Positions 26,401-33,935 of a stretch of 37,833 bases of DNA are shown here, one piece after another. The notes beneath the pieces are model-generated. The model worked only from the letters and a program-made list of their open reading frames with translations. It did not search any database and was not told the DNA's origin. A program made the translations under genes and the position numbers. The stretch's first letter is position 1. The number at the start of each line of letters is the position of its first letter. The DNA is from Mastigocoleus testarum BC008. GTDB lineage: Bacteria; Cyanobacteriota; Cyanobacteriia; Cyanobacteriales; Nostocaceae. The DNA is taken from contig NZ_LMTZ01000105.1 of NCBI RefSeq assembly GCF_001456025.1, forward strand, positions 1 through 37,833. The letters are read 5' to 3'.

Positions 26401-26603
26401 TGAGTGGAGAAAACCAACAATATCAAATTCATCTTGATAAAAGAACTGATATTAGCTCTGAATTTGATACTAGTAGTATTCACAGTGCAGAAGCAGTTAC
26501 TCGCGGTCCTAAAGGTAAGCAATTTGATGAACCTCTGCTCTTGAATTTTGCAGAGTTAAATGAACTAGTTAAAAAAATATTATCTGAAAAAAAAGGTAAA
26601 TAA
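23193..26603 (+). CDS. large leader-bearing toxin with PD-(D/E)XK-like nuclease tail
   Basis: Protein of 1136 aa. Residues 1-80 are the shared leader in an acidic version (SLNPDR, PLDSDR, SLDESS units), ending LSSLGGSSLLMRAAKNT. Residues 135-225 form a small helical unit, and 225-640 are long charged helices and likely coiled coils. A strongly hydrophobic, Gly/Ala-rich stretch follows at about 650-690, then a second hydrophobic part near 727-750; this resembles translocation or pre-toxin regions of polymorphic toxins. The C-terminal 150 aa carry a nuclease-like pattern: Glu in FEEVLV, Asp1024 in VSDIDLIVV, Glu1044-Ile-Lys1046 in IEEIKSGK, and a helix with AKRQQENI. The next gene starts 2 bp after the stop, as expected for toxin-immunity pairs. 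The nuclease call is by motif; delivery by the injection system is inferred from the leader. Confidence 0.75.
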   Translation: MSKEEDFERWRHNTGNESEDEQSLEGSESLNPDRPLDSDRSLDESSSLDSPNLGGSSRFSKVPLSSLGGSSLLMRAAKNTILGGRATELVQSSNQNKESQKSNKESAPLSNKLDVKDTNKDQLVVSLPRTPIDIASADTSAKLSGEEQIFVNALLGLGVSRQKALEVLEQIKSGERDRKVLMDGLLSVNPALAATLQVSGIFDKIIDGLVEYYSKNKSQQNISSPPSQAEKEEYLSKEEQEGLIKQREYYHNLKTALPTAVERTNQDLAKDKKQPFSFDGLMKKIEKGSGKQDDPNEGKKQVERINREVADKVQKLHRVDSQSPRQIDPTAIRNTILVRDYTEAQKAVGGDEPQRKILEQRFNNLKPDGAEGEISQKAVMSKANAMFKAATGKDGPENEKDRRLLESFRNSVILEWMPNAIKQDKQSGKSDDNQKSKDPVGAFKQGVKARALKQLEENRQLILDAKKEYSESNNPQISRRVERLREVERKDNQLAPKQKELEKLSKNVGILIAHGENTAQVYRKRGNTNKADKLEQAIEARKIEQAAYLQKLEEVKQARFTLLTLFPATGVLKGDDVKGDKTDGEVVERLNSGFDSVLSDIEKVEAGIHSGDIPITKLGAVVNQTLAEIPTDEEKQVVQKYLESERSKENKIALSSFAIQIGLTVAALCTGGVVGIIIAAVGASLSIGSAAYEWEIADDLNTVANTGKVGGNQLLENPQAARFNYVMGWVNLVLAGVDVLLATGEVSSLFKNAKNAERLINLPGGEVFSRLEPQEIQQLDRVRRLREAGKTDEAEQMLRQLKGKVGETDAELGLKTLSSDEAAQISGRGQKGTGDDLNADSSATPKIETPHTRSETEVKLQQLRDSLSEEGKTYFDSLRSSRDNSQEFLEWLEQKGNPQKYIEGSARGTANQTRRAAESAQRVQQARKRLDEINFFDRTDVLKIINREDSAALRSKIAAEISKQDALRQYPPKDGYQVFEEVLVSEAVPGYKSKEQWIADNPTKNPDSVYFLNGQLWRNVSDIDLIVVKSPSDKSKYKIIRIEEIKSGKNDSPNKAKRQQENIIDAIRKMSGENQQYQIHLDKRTDISSEFDTSSIHSAEAVTRGPKGKQFDEPLLLNFAELNELVKKILSEKKGK

Positions 26604-26605
26604 TA

Positions 26606-27106
26606 ATGGGTTTTTGGTTAAAAGGAACGATAGATGAAGTAGGTTGTGAAGGTGAAGGATGTGTTAATTGTCCTTATCGCATTATGGATACTGAGAGTTA
26701 TGCTTGTACCGCCGAAAATTACTGGAGTGCGCTTTATAAGGCAATAGCTTTATGGAAATTACTAGAAGATGAGAGAGGACAACAGCTTTACAATCTTCTA
26801 AAAGAAGAAATTGAAATTAACATAGTAGATGAGGTACCTGTTATTACCTTAGAGAAGATTAAGAAAGTATTATCACTACTCGCAGGTTTAGATGAAGCTT
26901 TGTATGCAATTTCTGAAAAAGATTGGTTTATTAAACCTGAACATATTGATTATGTACTAAAAAATGAATCAGATTTAGTAAGTTCATGGCAAAATACTGA
27001 TGGTAAATGGGTTCATACTTTAGCGAACTCTCTAAGTCAAGTACAGGGAGCAGAATTTTTCCTCAAAGGTGCACTTCGTGTCGGACGAGAAGTTGAACTG
27101 GATTAA
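26606..27106 (+). CDS. candidate immunity protein with Cys cluster
   Basis: Protein of 166 aa starting 2 bp after the toxin stop, so it is translationally coupled. The N-terminus has a cysteine cluster, Cys14, Cys19, Cys22 (CEGEGCVNC) and Cys34, that could bind zinc. The rest is acidic and helical (about 40-150). No membrane segment or signal is present. Position right after a C-terminal nuclease toxin is the usual place for a cognate immunity protein, and its acidity suits blocking a nucleic-acid-binding site. I do not recognise the family, so immunity is inferred from arrangement. Confidence 0.6.
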   Translation: MGFWLKGTIDEVGCEGEGCVNCPYRIMDTESYACTAENYWSALYKAIALWKLLEDERGQQLYNLLKEEIEINIVDEVPVITLEKIKKVLSLLAGLDEALYAISEKDWFIKPEHIDYVLKNESDLVSSWQNTDGKWVHTLANSLSQVQGAEFFLKGALRVGREVELD

Positions 27107-27111
27107 ATATC

Positions 27112-27651
27112 TTGGAAAAAAAAGAATTTCACAAGAAAATAGCAGCTACTATCACTTCAATTAAAGAATTAAATACTTTAAATTTTGAAGAAAAAACTTT
27201 TCCCATTCGCGAGTATAAAATGGTGGGAGTAATGAATAAAATACTGGAGGTTTATTTAGCAATTAAAGTAGATTCTGATTTACAATCAGATCCTATATTT
27301 CAGGATTATCTTGATGAAAGCGCTAATTTGTTTTATGGAACAATAACAGCTGATATATATCTTTATACTCGCTCAATTGAAAGAATAGCTGGCTCAATAT
27401 TAGAACCAGGAGAATGGGAAAAATTATTTTGGCGAAGATCGGCATTTGAAGCACTCAAAGAGTTATATCAGGGTACAGTTTTTGAGCAGTATTTAGTAGA
27501 TCAAGTAGAAATTGATGAAGATACTGAAGAGCGTATGGAATTCTTAAGTCAAAGAGAAGGACCTGTAAGCGAAGATGACATTCCAAAAGGAATTCCCTCA
27601 TCTCACTGGTGGTGGTGGGGAGAACCTCCAGAAGAATCAGATGATGACTAA
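27112..27651 (+). CDS. second candidate immunity or accessory protein
   Basis: Protein of 179 aa from a TTG at 27112, 5 bp after the previous stop. An internal ATG at 27220 would remove 36 residues, and no strong ribosome binding site distinguishes the two. The protein is acidic and helical. Its C-terminus is unusual: HWWWWGEPPEESDDD, four consecutive Trp residues followed by an acidic tail. The family is not recognised. It is the third gene of the toxin operon, so it may be a second immunity protein or a partner of the first. Confidence 0.55.
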   Translation: MEKKEFHKKIAATITSIKELNTLNFEEKTFPIREYKMVGVMNKILEVYLAIKVDSDLQSDPIFQDYLDESANLFYGTITADIYLYTRSIERIAGSILEPGEWEKLFWRRSAFEALKELYQGTVFEQYLVDQVEIDEDTEERMEFLSQREGPVSEDDIPKGIPSSHWWWWGEPPEESDDD

Positions 27652-27834
27652 ATTCTAGAAGGAATAATTTGCTAATATACCTTCTTCGCAAGTATTAATT
27701 AAAACTTGTTATTCACAAGTTTTTGATATAAAAAATATATTTATTTACCGTGATAGAATTATCAATGTTTGACACAGCTTACCTCAGCTTTCACTTTATA
27801 TAAAAAGAAAAATTACATAACAATTAATAGATAT

Positions 27835-29166
27835 ATGAATTATTTAGCGATCGCTACTGTTACCACCGCTTTAAAAAATATACTCCAAGTGGGCATAAAT
27901 AACGAAATGCCAGGTACTCAAGTAACGACAGTGCGACCAGATAAATTAAACGCTGGGGTAAAAGAAAGGAAGGTTAATATATTTCTTTATCAAGCCGCTC
28001 CCAATAGAGAATTATACACCATTGATTTAACTACCCATCGTCCTAAAGATGGTATGACTCAAAAACATGCACTCGCTCTAGATTTAAATTATATTTTGAC
28101 ATTTTACGGTAACGAAATGTCTTTAGAAACGCAAAAACTTTTAGGACTAACGGTTAAGACTTTAGTTGATTACTCCAAGCTAAGTAAGGATATTATTCAA
28201 GCCACTATAGATAGAGATCCTTCTCTTAGAGACTCCACTTTAGCGAATCAAGTTCAAGAAATAAAATTTATTCCCAACATAATGACTCCAGAGGAGTTAT
28301 TACGCATTTGGTCTATTTCATTTCAATCACCTTACTCTTTATCCTTAGCTTATCAAGCAAGGGCTGTGACAATTGAAGGCGAAGTAATAGGTAAATCTGC
28401 CTTACCAGTACGAAGTACTAGTATTTACTTAAGCTTTGCTAGCCCCACAATAAAAGAGATTGAAGTTGAACCGACAAGCTTTAACACCAACAAGGCTATA
28501 ACTATAGAAAGTAGTCTAATAATTTATGGTGACAAATTAAACAGTGACGATACAAAAATCAAGATAGGTAATGCTAGAATAACACCACAGAAAGTTGAAG
28601 ATAAAGTAATCAAACTAGATCTTTCTTCTATTCCAACATCGGAAATTAAGAACTTAAAAGCTGGAGTTCAGAGCTTACAAGTAATTCAAACTCCCAAAAA
28701 TAGCGATCGCAACCCAGTAAAAAGTATTGAATCTAATGCTTTACCTTTGGTTTTGCGTCCTAATATCGTCGGTGATATAGTCCTTTCTCAAAACAAAGCA
28801 AATTGGGAAAATTTATACTCTGGTGAGGTTGCTCTTGAAATCGATTTGAAAGTTAGCAAGAGACAACGAATATACCTACTGCTTAATGAAATATCCAACT
28901 CTCAACCAGAAGCTTACGTTTTCCCAGCAAAAAAAATCGAAGACAACCTCAATCGGATTGTTTTTTCAGTCCGTAATGTCAAAATCGGAGAATATCTAGC
29001 AAGAATTCAAGTGGATGGAGCTGAAAGTCCATTAAAGATAGATACCGATCCTAACAGTAACACCTACGAGGAATATTATCAGCCGAAGATATCAATTTCT
29101 CATTCCCAATCCCTGAATCTGAACGGAAACTCTTCTCGCAAAGACATCAGTGCTTCGTCAAAATAG
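27835..29166 (+). CDS. DUF4255 (Pvc16-like) tail terminator/cap protein
   Basis: Protein of 443 aa from the ATG at 27835; the open frame reaches a TTG at 27769, but MNYLAIATVTTALKNIL is the usual DUF4255 opening. Residues 1-190 carry the family core, including VNIFLYQAAPNREL, LALDLNYILTFYG and IMTPEELLRIWSISFQSPYSLSLAYQ. DUF4255 proteins (Pvc16/Afp16) cap the tail end of contractile injection particles and set tube and sheath length. Residues 215-443 are an extra beta-rich region starting SPTIKEIEVEPTSF, with the look of IPT/TIG-type immunoglobulin repeats, not found in the short Pvc16. It lies after the toxin modules and before the sheath gene. Confidence 0.88.
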   Translation: MNYLAIATVTTALKNILQVGINNEMPGTQVTTVRPDKLNAGVKERKVNIFLYQAAPNRELYTIDLTTHRPKDGMTQKHALALDLNYILTFYGNEMSLETQKLLGLTVKTLVDYSKLSKDIIQATIDRDPSLRDSTLANQVQEIKFIPNIMTPEELLRIWSISFQSPYSLSLAYQARAVTIEGEVIGKSALPVRSTSIYLSFASPTIKEIEVEPTSFNTNKAITIESSLIIYGDKLNSDDTKIKIGNARITPQKVEDKVIKLDLSSIPTSEIKNLKAGVQSLQVIQTPKNSDRNPVKSIESNALPLVLRPNIVGDIVLSQNKANWENLYSGEVALEIDLKVSKRQRIYLLLNEISNSQPEAYVFPAKKIEDNLNRIVFSVRNVKIGEYLARIQVDGAESPLKIDTDPNSNTYEEYYQPKISISHSQSLNLNGNSSRKDISASSK

Positions 29167-30302
29167 TCACTGAATCTCGAGGAAGGCTTTTGGATTTACT
29201 AGCACACTCATAATTTTATACATCAGGTATATTTCTTGGATCGTAAGAAAAAATAAATAATTTCGCTAAAAATTATCCAATATGAAAGATGTTTGTTAAA
29301 ATGCGTAATGTTAATAGCATAATATATATGTTAAATAAATAATGTCTCGATTATGTAACTATTGTTGAGGTACTATCTAATCAATATTTAATAGGACTAG
29401 CTTATGGAGAAATAATTTGAAATAGTTTGTACCATTACCATATATTTATCCTAAGCGATCTGTTTTTTTGATTGCCATTATTTGTCATATTAAAATTCTG
29501 TTGTCTCGCCTGATAAGGGTGAATCAATACTATGAAATTGCCCAACATACAACTATTAAAAGATGAATTTTAGCAGTAAATATTTCGGAGGTTAGTACTT
29601 ACCTAATATATATCTTAGGTATTAGTAAATTCATGTTGTCAGGGCGAATAGTGAATGTTAATGTGCCTATAGGCTCAAAATCTTGTTCCCGAAATCCCAA
29701 AATCAGAAATGAACAGCAGTTAGAATGTAAAATTCAAAGACTGTTGGTAAAATTTGCTGTGTTATCTTCACCTATATTTTTGATATATGAAGATTCTTCA
29801 TTGAAATACTAAAACATTTACAAAAAAATTACTTTTATCCATATTTGCAAGTGGTTATGTTTATAGTATATCGTTATGTTTGCACTCACAGCTATGTTAT
29901 CTTTCATCTATTAGATTTTGGACAAATGAAGCTTGTTAGCAAGACATATGCAAAGCGTTGATTGTTAATCAATAATACTTGAACAATTATCCAGAAATTA
30001 TGACATTTTAGTTTTAATAAACTCACATGTAACTAAAATAAAACCCATAGACTTCATTTAAGTAATATTCAATGTTGCAGTTATTTTCGATCTCTTTTTC
30101 AAGAGATCTGAATTTCGGCTCTGCAATATCAAGTTATGTTATATCAGCAAACAGAGAATAGGACACAGAGAACAGCAACTAAAAATAGAAATAATAACTG
30201 ATAACTGTTAACTGTAGCCTGTAAGGGCGTGGTGTTAGCCATAAACTGTTAGCGCCTAGCGGAAGCGTACCGTAGGTATTGCGTGCGTGCGCGGTAGCGC
30301 AT
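29167..30302. other. long AT-rich leader region before the sheath gene
   Basis: More than 1.1 kb with no open frame of convincing length on either strand. The first 900 bp are very AT-rich without a repeat I can identify. A perfect 8-bp hairpin sits at 30089-30108, a short TAACTG-type patch at about 30194-30210, and a G/C-rich patch with GCGTACCGTAGGTA and alternating GCGTGCGTGCGCGG at 30228-30300. It probably carries the promoter and untranslated leader of the structural operon. I could not fix a -10/-35 pair. Confidence 0.5.
30089..30108 (+). other. perfect 8-bp stem hairpin
   Basis: GATCTCTT, loop TTTC, AAGAGATC. There is no T-run downstream, so it is not a standard intrinsic terminator. 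It lies about 300 bp before the sheath gene and may be a structured leader element or protein site. Confidence 0.5.
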
Positions 30303-30386
30303 TAACTGGTAACTGGTAACTGATAACTGTTAACTGGTAACTGATAACTGATAACTGATAACTGATAACTGTTAACTGGTAACTGA
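30303..30386 (+). repeat. 12-unit heptamer array before the sheath gene
   Basis: Twelve TAACTGN heptamers (final base A, G or T) end directly before TAAAGGAAAATAATA, whose AAAGGA is the sheath ribosome binding site (sheath ATG at 30402). The array would therefore be in the untranslated leader of the sheath mRNA. Confidence 0.95.
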
Positions 30387-30401
30387 TAAAGGAAAATAAT
30401 A

Positions 30402-32060
30402 ATGGCTAGACTAGATTACTTTGCTCCTGGTGTATACGTCGAAGAGGTTGATCGCGGTAGTCGTCCAATAGAAGGAGTACAAACAAATATTGCAGCCTTT
30501 GTTGGGTTTACTGAAGCTATTCGGAATGGTGCAGAAATCGGAAAACCAATGTTGGTTACAAGCTGGAACCAATATTTGCAGTACTTTGCAAGAGAGAATT
30601 CCGATGGATTTACAGATTTCGATGCTTATTTACCTTTTAGCGTAAATGGTTGGTTTTTGAACGGAGGTGCTCGCTGTTGGATCGTCAGTATTGGTACACA
30701 ATTACCCAAACCAGCAGAACAAACCACTCAACCAGGACCGGAATCGACTGCATTAACTGTTAAAACAACAGCAAAGCGAGATTCTCTACAGTTCACCCTT
30801 AAAGAGGGACAAACAGATAACGGTTCTGTAAAAGTAGAAATTATTCCCGATGAGCCAAAAACAATCGAACCCAGTGACGAAAACGCTCCAGCACCTATTC
30901 CTGCAGAATTTTTCCAAATAAAAATCCTTAGAGATGGGGAAGAACTCGAACAGCACGGAAACTTGACTATGGATCCTGATGTTAGTCAAGAAGTCGGAAC
31001 TTACGTGCAAACAGCACTGCGTACATCTCAATATATTAATGTAGAAATTAAAGCACAAAAAGGATTACCTTTAGCTCGTCGTCCCATCAACGGTCAATAC
31101 GAGGTGAGTCCTCCTCCAGTATTACCTACCCAAGAAAATTTAACCCGATATGTGCAAGGGGTGCGCGACGATCGCAGCGGTATTCAAGGGCTATTTGAGA
31201 TAGATGAAGTCACAATAGTAGCCTGTCCGGATTTGATGAAAGCTCACCAAGTTGGTTTGCTCGACTTGGACCAAGTCCACGGAATAATGGAGTTGATGGT
31301 TAGTTTGTGTGAAAACGCCGCTCCCAATCCACCTAACCGTATGGTTGTTTTAGATACACCATATGACGTAAATAAACCTCAAGAAGTAGTGAGATGGTTG
31401 AATGATGACTTCTGTCGTCGTTCTATGTTTGCAGCCTTGTACTACCCTTGGATCAAAGTACCAAATCCACGTAAAAATGGAAAACCAATTCTCGTACCTC
31501 CTTCCGGTCACATGATGGGGGTTTGGTCCCGGACAGATGAAAGCAGAGGTGTATATAAAGCACCTGCGAATGAAACTCCTCGGGGTGTAAATGGTTTAGC
31601 TTATGACTGTAATTTCCGGGAACAAGAACTACTCAACCCTCTAGGAATTAACTGTATCCGTACATTCCCCGGTCGAGGTATTAAAGTTTGGGGTGCAAGA
31701 ACTCTGGTAGAACCAGATAAGAGCGAATGGCGTTATATCAGCGTCCGTCGTTTAATGAGTTATATCGAAAAATCAATCGAATTAGGTACTCAATGGGTAG
31801 TATTTGAACCCAACGATCAAGATTTATGGGCGCGGGTAAGACGTACTGTCAGCAACTTTTTAGAACGTCTATGGCGTGAAGGTGCATTATTTGGAGCATC
31901 ACCAGAACAGGCTTATTATGTGAAATGTGATGAGACTCTCAACACACCAGATACAATGATTTTGGGACGCTTGTATGTGGAAGTTGGTGTTTGTCCCGTA
32001 CGTCCTGCTGAATTTGTAGTCTTCCGCGTCAGTCAGTGGACGGGTCAAGACGAAGAATAA
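30402..32060 (+). CDS. contractile tail sheath protein (Pvc2-4 type)
   Basis: Sheath subunit of 552 aa that polymerises around the inner tube and contracts to drive it forward. The N-terminus YFAPGVYVEEVDRGSRPIEGV is the classic sheath opening (linker strand to the neighbour), followed by TNIAAFVGFTE. The conserved C-terminal half includes GIKVWGARTL, WRYISVRRLMSYIEKSIELGTQ, FEPNDQDLWARV and GASPEQAYYVKCD. Residues about 108-245 are an inserted, charged beta domain that would face outward on the particle. A good AAAGGA ribosome binding site lies 8 bases before the ATG. Only one sheath gene is present, whereas Photorhabdus PVC has three. It is first in the run of structural genes. Confidence 0.96.
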   Translation: MARLDYFAPGVYVEEVDRGSRPIEGVQTNIAAFVGFTEAIRNGAEIGKPMLVTSWNQYLQYFARENSDGFTDFDAYLPFSVNGWFLNGGARCWIVSIGTQLPKPAEQTTQPGPESTALTVKTTAKRDSLQFTLKEGQTDNGSVKVEIIPDEPKTIEPSDENAPAPIPAEFFQIKILRDGEELEQHGNLTMDPDVSQEVGTYVQTALRTSQYINVEIKAQKGLPLARRPINGQYEVSPPPVLPTQENLTRYVQGVRDDRSGIQGLFEIDEVTIVACPDLMKAHQVGLLDLDQVHGIMELMVSLCENAAPNPPNRMVVLDTPYDVNKPQEVVRWLNDDFCRRSMFAALYYPWIKVPNPRKNGKPILVPPSGHMMGVWSRTDESRGVYKAPANETPRGVNGLAYDCNFREQELLNPLGINCIRTFPGRGIKVWGARTLVEPDKSEWRYISVRRLMSYIEKSIELGTQWVVFEPNDQDLWARVRRTVSNFLERLWREGALFGASPEQAYYVKCDETLNTPDTMILGRLYVEVGVCPVRPAEFVVFRVSQWTGQDEE

Positions 32061-32123
32061 TATTGGAACTGCAATAGTAGAGGTATTCTATATTCTATTG
32101 GAATATCTTTACTTACAATTACT

Positions 32124-32198
32124 AAACTTGCGATCGCTAAACTTGCAAGAATTAAACTTGCAATAATCAAACTTGCAGGAATCAAACTTGCAAAAATT
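32124..32198 (+). repeat. 15-bp tandem repeat between sheath and tube genes
   Basis: Five consecutive 15-bp units, each starting AAACTTGC, with variable last seven bases. The first unit contains a HIP1 octamer (GCGATCGC). It lies in the 177-bp sheath-tube spacer, 39 bp before the tube ATG. Confidence 0.93.
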
Positions 32199-32237
32199 AA
32201 CAAATAAATTACTAAGAAGTTACTAGGAAATTAAATT

Positions 32238-32705
32238 ATGGCTGTACAAGAAGAATTATTAGTCAGTTGTAGGTTTTACTTTGAAGCTGATGGTTTAACA
32301 GACAAACAAATTTTGGAAGTTTCTGGTTTAAGTTCGGAAACACCAGCAGCAGGTGGGGATAAGGTATTAGGTTCGAGTAAAAATGCAATCAATTTGCGTC
32401 AAGCTGCACCTACCCGTGCAAAGTTTACCCAAGTAGTAGTAAAAGTCGTAGCTACCACTAATAAAGACCTTTATAAATGGTATGAAGACTGTAACAAAAA
32501 TGAAGGTGGTAGATCGGACTGGGCTTCTAACCGTAAAGCTTCTTCAGTCAGCGTTTACGACCAAGCTGGGGATATGAAAGCTCGCTGGGAGTTACTCAAT
32601 TCCTATCCGACCAAATATGAAGGACCAAAGTTAGAAGCAGGTTCTAATGATGTTGCAAATGAAACTATCACCTTAGTCCACGAAGGTATTAAGCGCGTTC
32701 AGTAA
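32238..32705 (+). CDS. inner tube protein 1 (gp19/Pvc1 family)
   Basis: Tube subunit of 155 aa. The protein opens SCRFYFEADGLTDKQILEVSGLSSET, the normal tube beginning (beta strand that meets the effector ring). It then runs through LYKWYEDCNKNEGGRSDW, SVSVYDQAGDMKARWEL and ANETITLVHEGIKRV, the family's conserved closing. These hexameric-ring proteins stack to form the inner tube pushed out on contraction. Of the three tube paralogues here this one follows the sheath directly and best fits the major tube (Pvc1). It is probably cotranscribed with the sheath despite the repeat-filled spacer. Confidence 0.93.
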   Translation: MAVQEELLVSCRFYFEADGLTDKQILEVSGLSSETPAAGGDKVLGSSKNAINLRQAAPTRAKFTQVVVKVVATTNKDLYKWYEDCNKNEGGRSDWASNRKASSVSVYDQAGDMKARWELLNSYPTKYEGPKLEAGSNDVANETITLVHEGIKRVQ

Positions 32706-32752
32706 TCATAATGGGGCATGGGACATTAGATAATGAGCATAGTAAAAAATAC

Positions 32753-32801
32753 TAATCCCTAATCCCCAGTCCCTAATCCCTAATCCCTAATCTCCAATCC
32801 C
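32753..32801 (+). repeat. 7-unit TAATCCC heptamer array
   Basis: Seven heptamers of TAATCCC type (variants CAGTCCC, TAATCTC, CAATCCC) fill most of the 101-bp spacer before the second tube gene, whose ATG follows 5 bases later. No other ribosome binding site is visible, so translation of that gene starts from repeat sequence. Confidence 0.92.
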
Positions 32802-32806
32802 CCAAA

Positions 32807-33298
32807 ATGACAAATCTAATCAATAAGTTTCCCGAAGTTTTAACCAATGCTCGCTTTTATATTGAATTGAAACTTGATGGAAGTGAGGAACCTGTTGATG
32901 GTTACTTCATGGAATGTAAGGGTTTCAAAATTAGCCAAGAAGTTATTGATATTTGCGAAGTCACACCTAGACGTTGGGGTGCGGCTAAAACAGGTCAAGT
33001 AGTACGGACAAAAATTCCTGGGAATGTGAAGACAAATAATATTACTTTACGTCGAGGAATGACTAGGTCTACAACTTTGTGGAAATGGTTTGAAGCCGTT
33101 CAAGAGGGTAATTGGGCGAAACAACTTCGTAATGGCTCTTTAAGTATTTATGACCAAGCAGGAACTCAACAAGCAATATTTCAATTTAAAGGTGCTTTTC
33201 CTGTTAGTTATATTGCAAGCGATTTAAATTCTAGTAGTAGCGACTTAGAAATTGAAGAAATGGAAATTGCTGTAGAAATTTTTACTCGCCAAAAGTAG
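32807..33298 (+). CDS. inner tube protein 2 (gp19 family, Pvc5-like)
   Basis: Second tube paralogue, 163 aa. Conserved segments are ARFYIELKLDG, GYFMECKGFKIS, NITLRRGMTRSTTLWKWFEA, SLSIYDQAGTQQA and DLEIEEMEIAVEIF. It has the full gp19 fold outline but differs from tube protein 1 throughout and lacks that protein's Gly/Asp-rich loop. In Photorhabdus PVC a second tube-type protein (Pvc5) makes the ring joining tube and spike, and that is the likeliest role here. No Shine-Dalgarno sequence is evident because the spacer is a heptamer array. Confidence 0.9.
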   Translation: MTNLINKFPEVLTNARFYIELKLDGSEEPVDGYFMECKGFKISQEVIDICEVTPRRWGAAKTGQVVRTKIPGNVKTNNITLRRGMTRSTTLWKWFEAVQEGNWAKQLRNGSLSIYDQAGTQQAIFQFKGAFPVSYIASDLNSSSSDLEIEEMEIAVEIFTRQK

Positions 33299-33332
33299 AT
33301 ATTAGCTGATTTTACTTGTATATTTGTGGTTT

Positions 33333-33444
33333 GGTAATTGGTAATTGGTAATGGGTGATGGGTGATGGGTAATTGGTAATGGGTGATGGGTGATGGGTGA
33401 TGGGTAATTGGTAATGGGTAATTGGTAATGGGTAGTGGGTAATA
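33333..33444 (+). repeat. 16-unit GGTAATT/GGTGATG heptamer array
   Basis: Sixteen heptamers (GGTAATT, GGTAATG, GGTGATG, one GGTAGTG) in the 256-bp spacer between the second tube gene and the small tail gene. It is the longest of the arrays and the only one made of this unit. Confidence 0.95.
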
Positions 33445-33554
33445 AGATATTAAATAATTCATTATTGGTAATAAGATAGTAAAATTAACCTGTTTATCAT
33501 ATTAATTAGATTCAGTAAAAACTATTTGGTAACAACTATTGGATAACTACTCTA

Positions 33555-33911
33555 ATGTTACAAACAAAATTTGAATTCACTTTACCTAAAGGCTATTTAG
33601 ATGGGGATGGTAATTTACATCGTATTGGAGTAATGCGTTTAGCTAAAGCAATAGATGAAATCACACCTTTGCGAGATCCCCGTGTAAAATCAAATCCTGC
33701 CTATGCAACTGTAATTATTCTTGCTCGCGTAGTTTCTCAGCTCGGTGCACTCGAAGAAATAACTCCTGCAATTATTGAAAATCTTTTCGCTTGTGACTTG
33801 AATTATTTGCATCAATTCTATCGTAAAATTAATGATTTAGAAGAAGAAATTACAGAAGTTAAAGAGAACAAAAAAAATATTAATAATTCAGCTTTCTCTG
33901 TTCGAGATTAA
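33555..33911 (+). CDS. small tail-assembly-like protein
   Basis: Protein of 118 aa, cytoplasmic. It starts LQTKFEFTLPKGYLDGDGN, then GVMRLAKAIDEITPLRDPRVKSNPAYATVIILARVVSQLG, and ends with a helical acidic tail. This resembles short tail assembly proteins of Mu/T4-like phages (the gp41 type) that sit between tube and tape-measure genes; the family name is a moderate-confidence call. Position in the operon, after the tube genes, agrees. A chaperone for tube or tape measure is the likely role. Confidence 0.6.
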   Translation: MLQTKFEFTLPKGYLDGDGNLHRIGVMRLAKAIDEITPLRDPRVKSNPAYATVIILARVVSQLGALEEITPAIIENLFACDLNYLHQFYRKINDLEEEITEVKENKKNINNSAFSVRD

Positions 33912-33935
33912 TAGTTATTATGGGAAGGTATAAAG

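Noticed and set aside
27652..27720. Possible terminator after the toxin operon (AGAAGG and CCTTCT arms)
   Set aside because: The arms are only 6 bp, the loop is long and no T-run follows, so it was not annotated.
32075..32112. Weak hairpin after the sheath gene
   Set aside because: The stem needs G-T pairs and mismatches and lacks a T-run; it may be an RNA processing feature, but the sequence does not support a call.
30303..33444. Tandem arrays considered as CRISPR-like repeats
   Set aside because: Units of 7 or 15 bp are directly adjacent, with no spacers and no cas genes nearby.
33208..33462. 84-codon minus-strand frame with PITNYPLPITHH-like repeats
   Set aside because: It is a translation of the 16-unit heptamer array and part of the antisense of the second tube gene.
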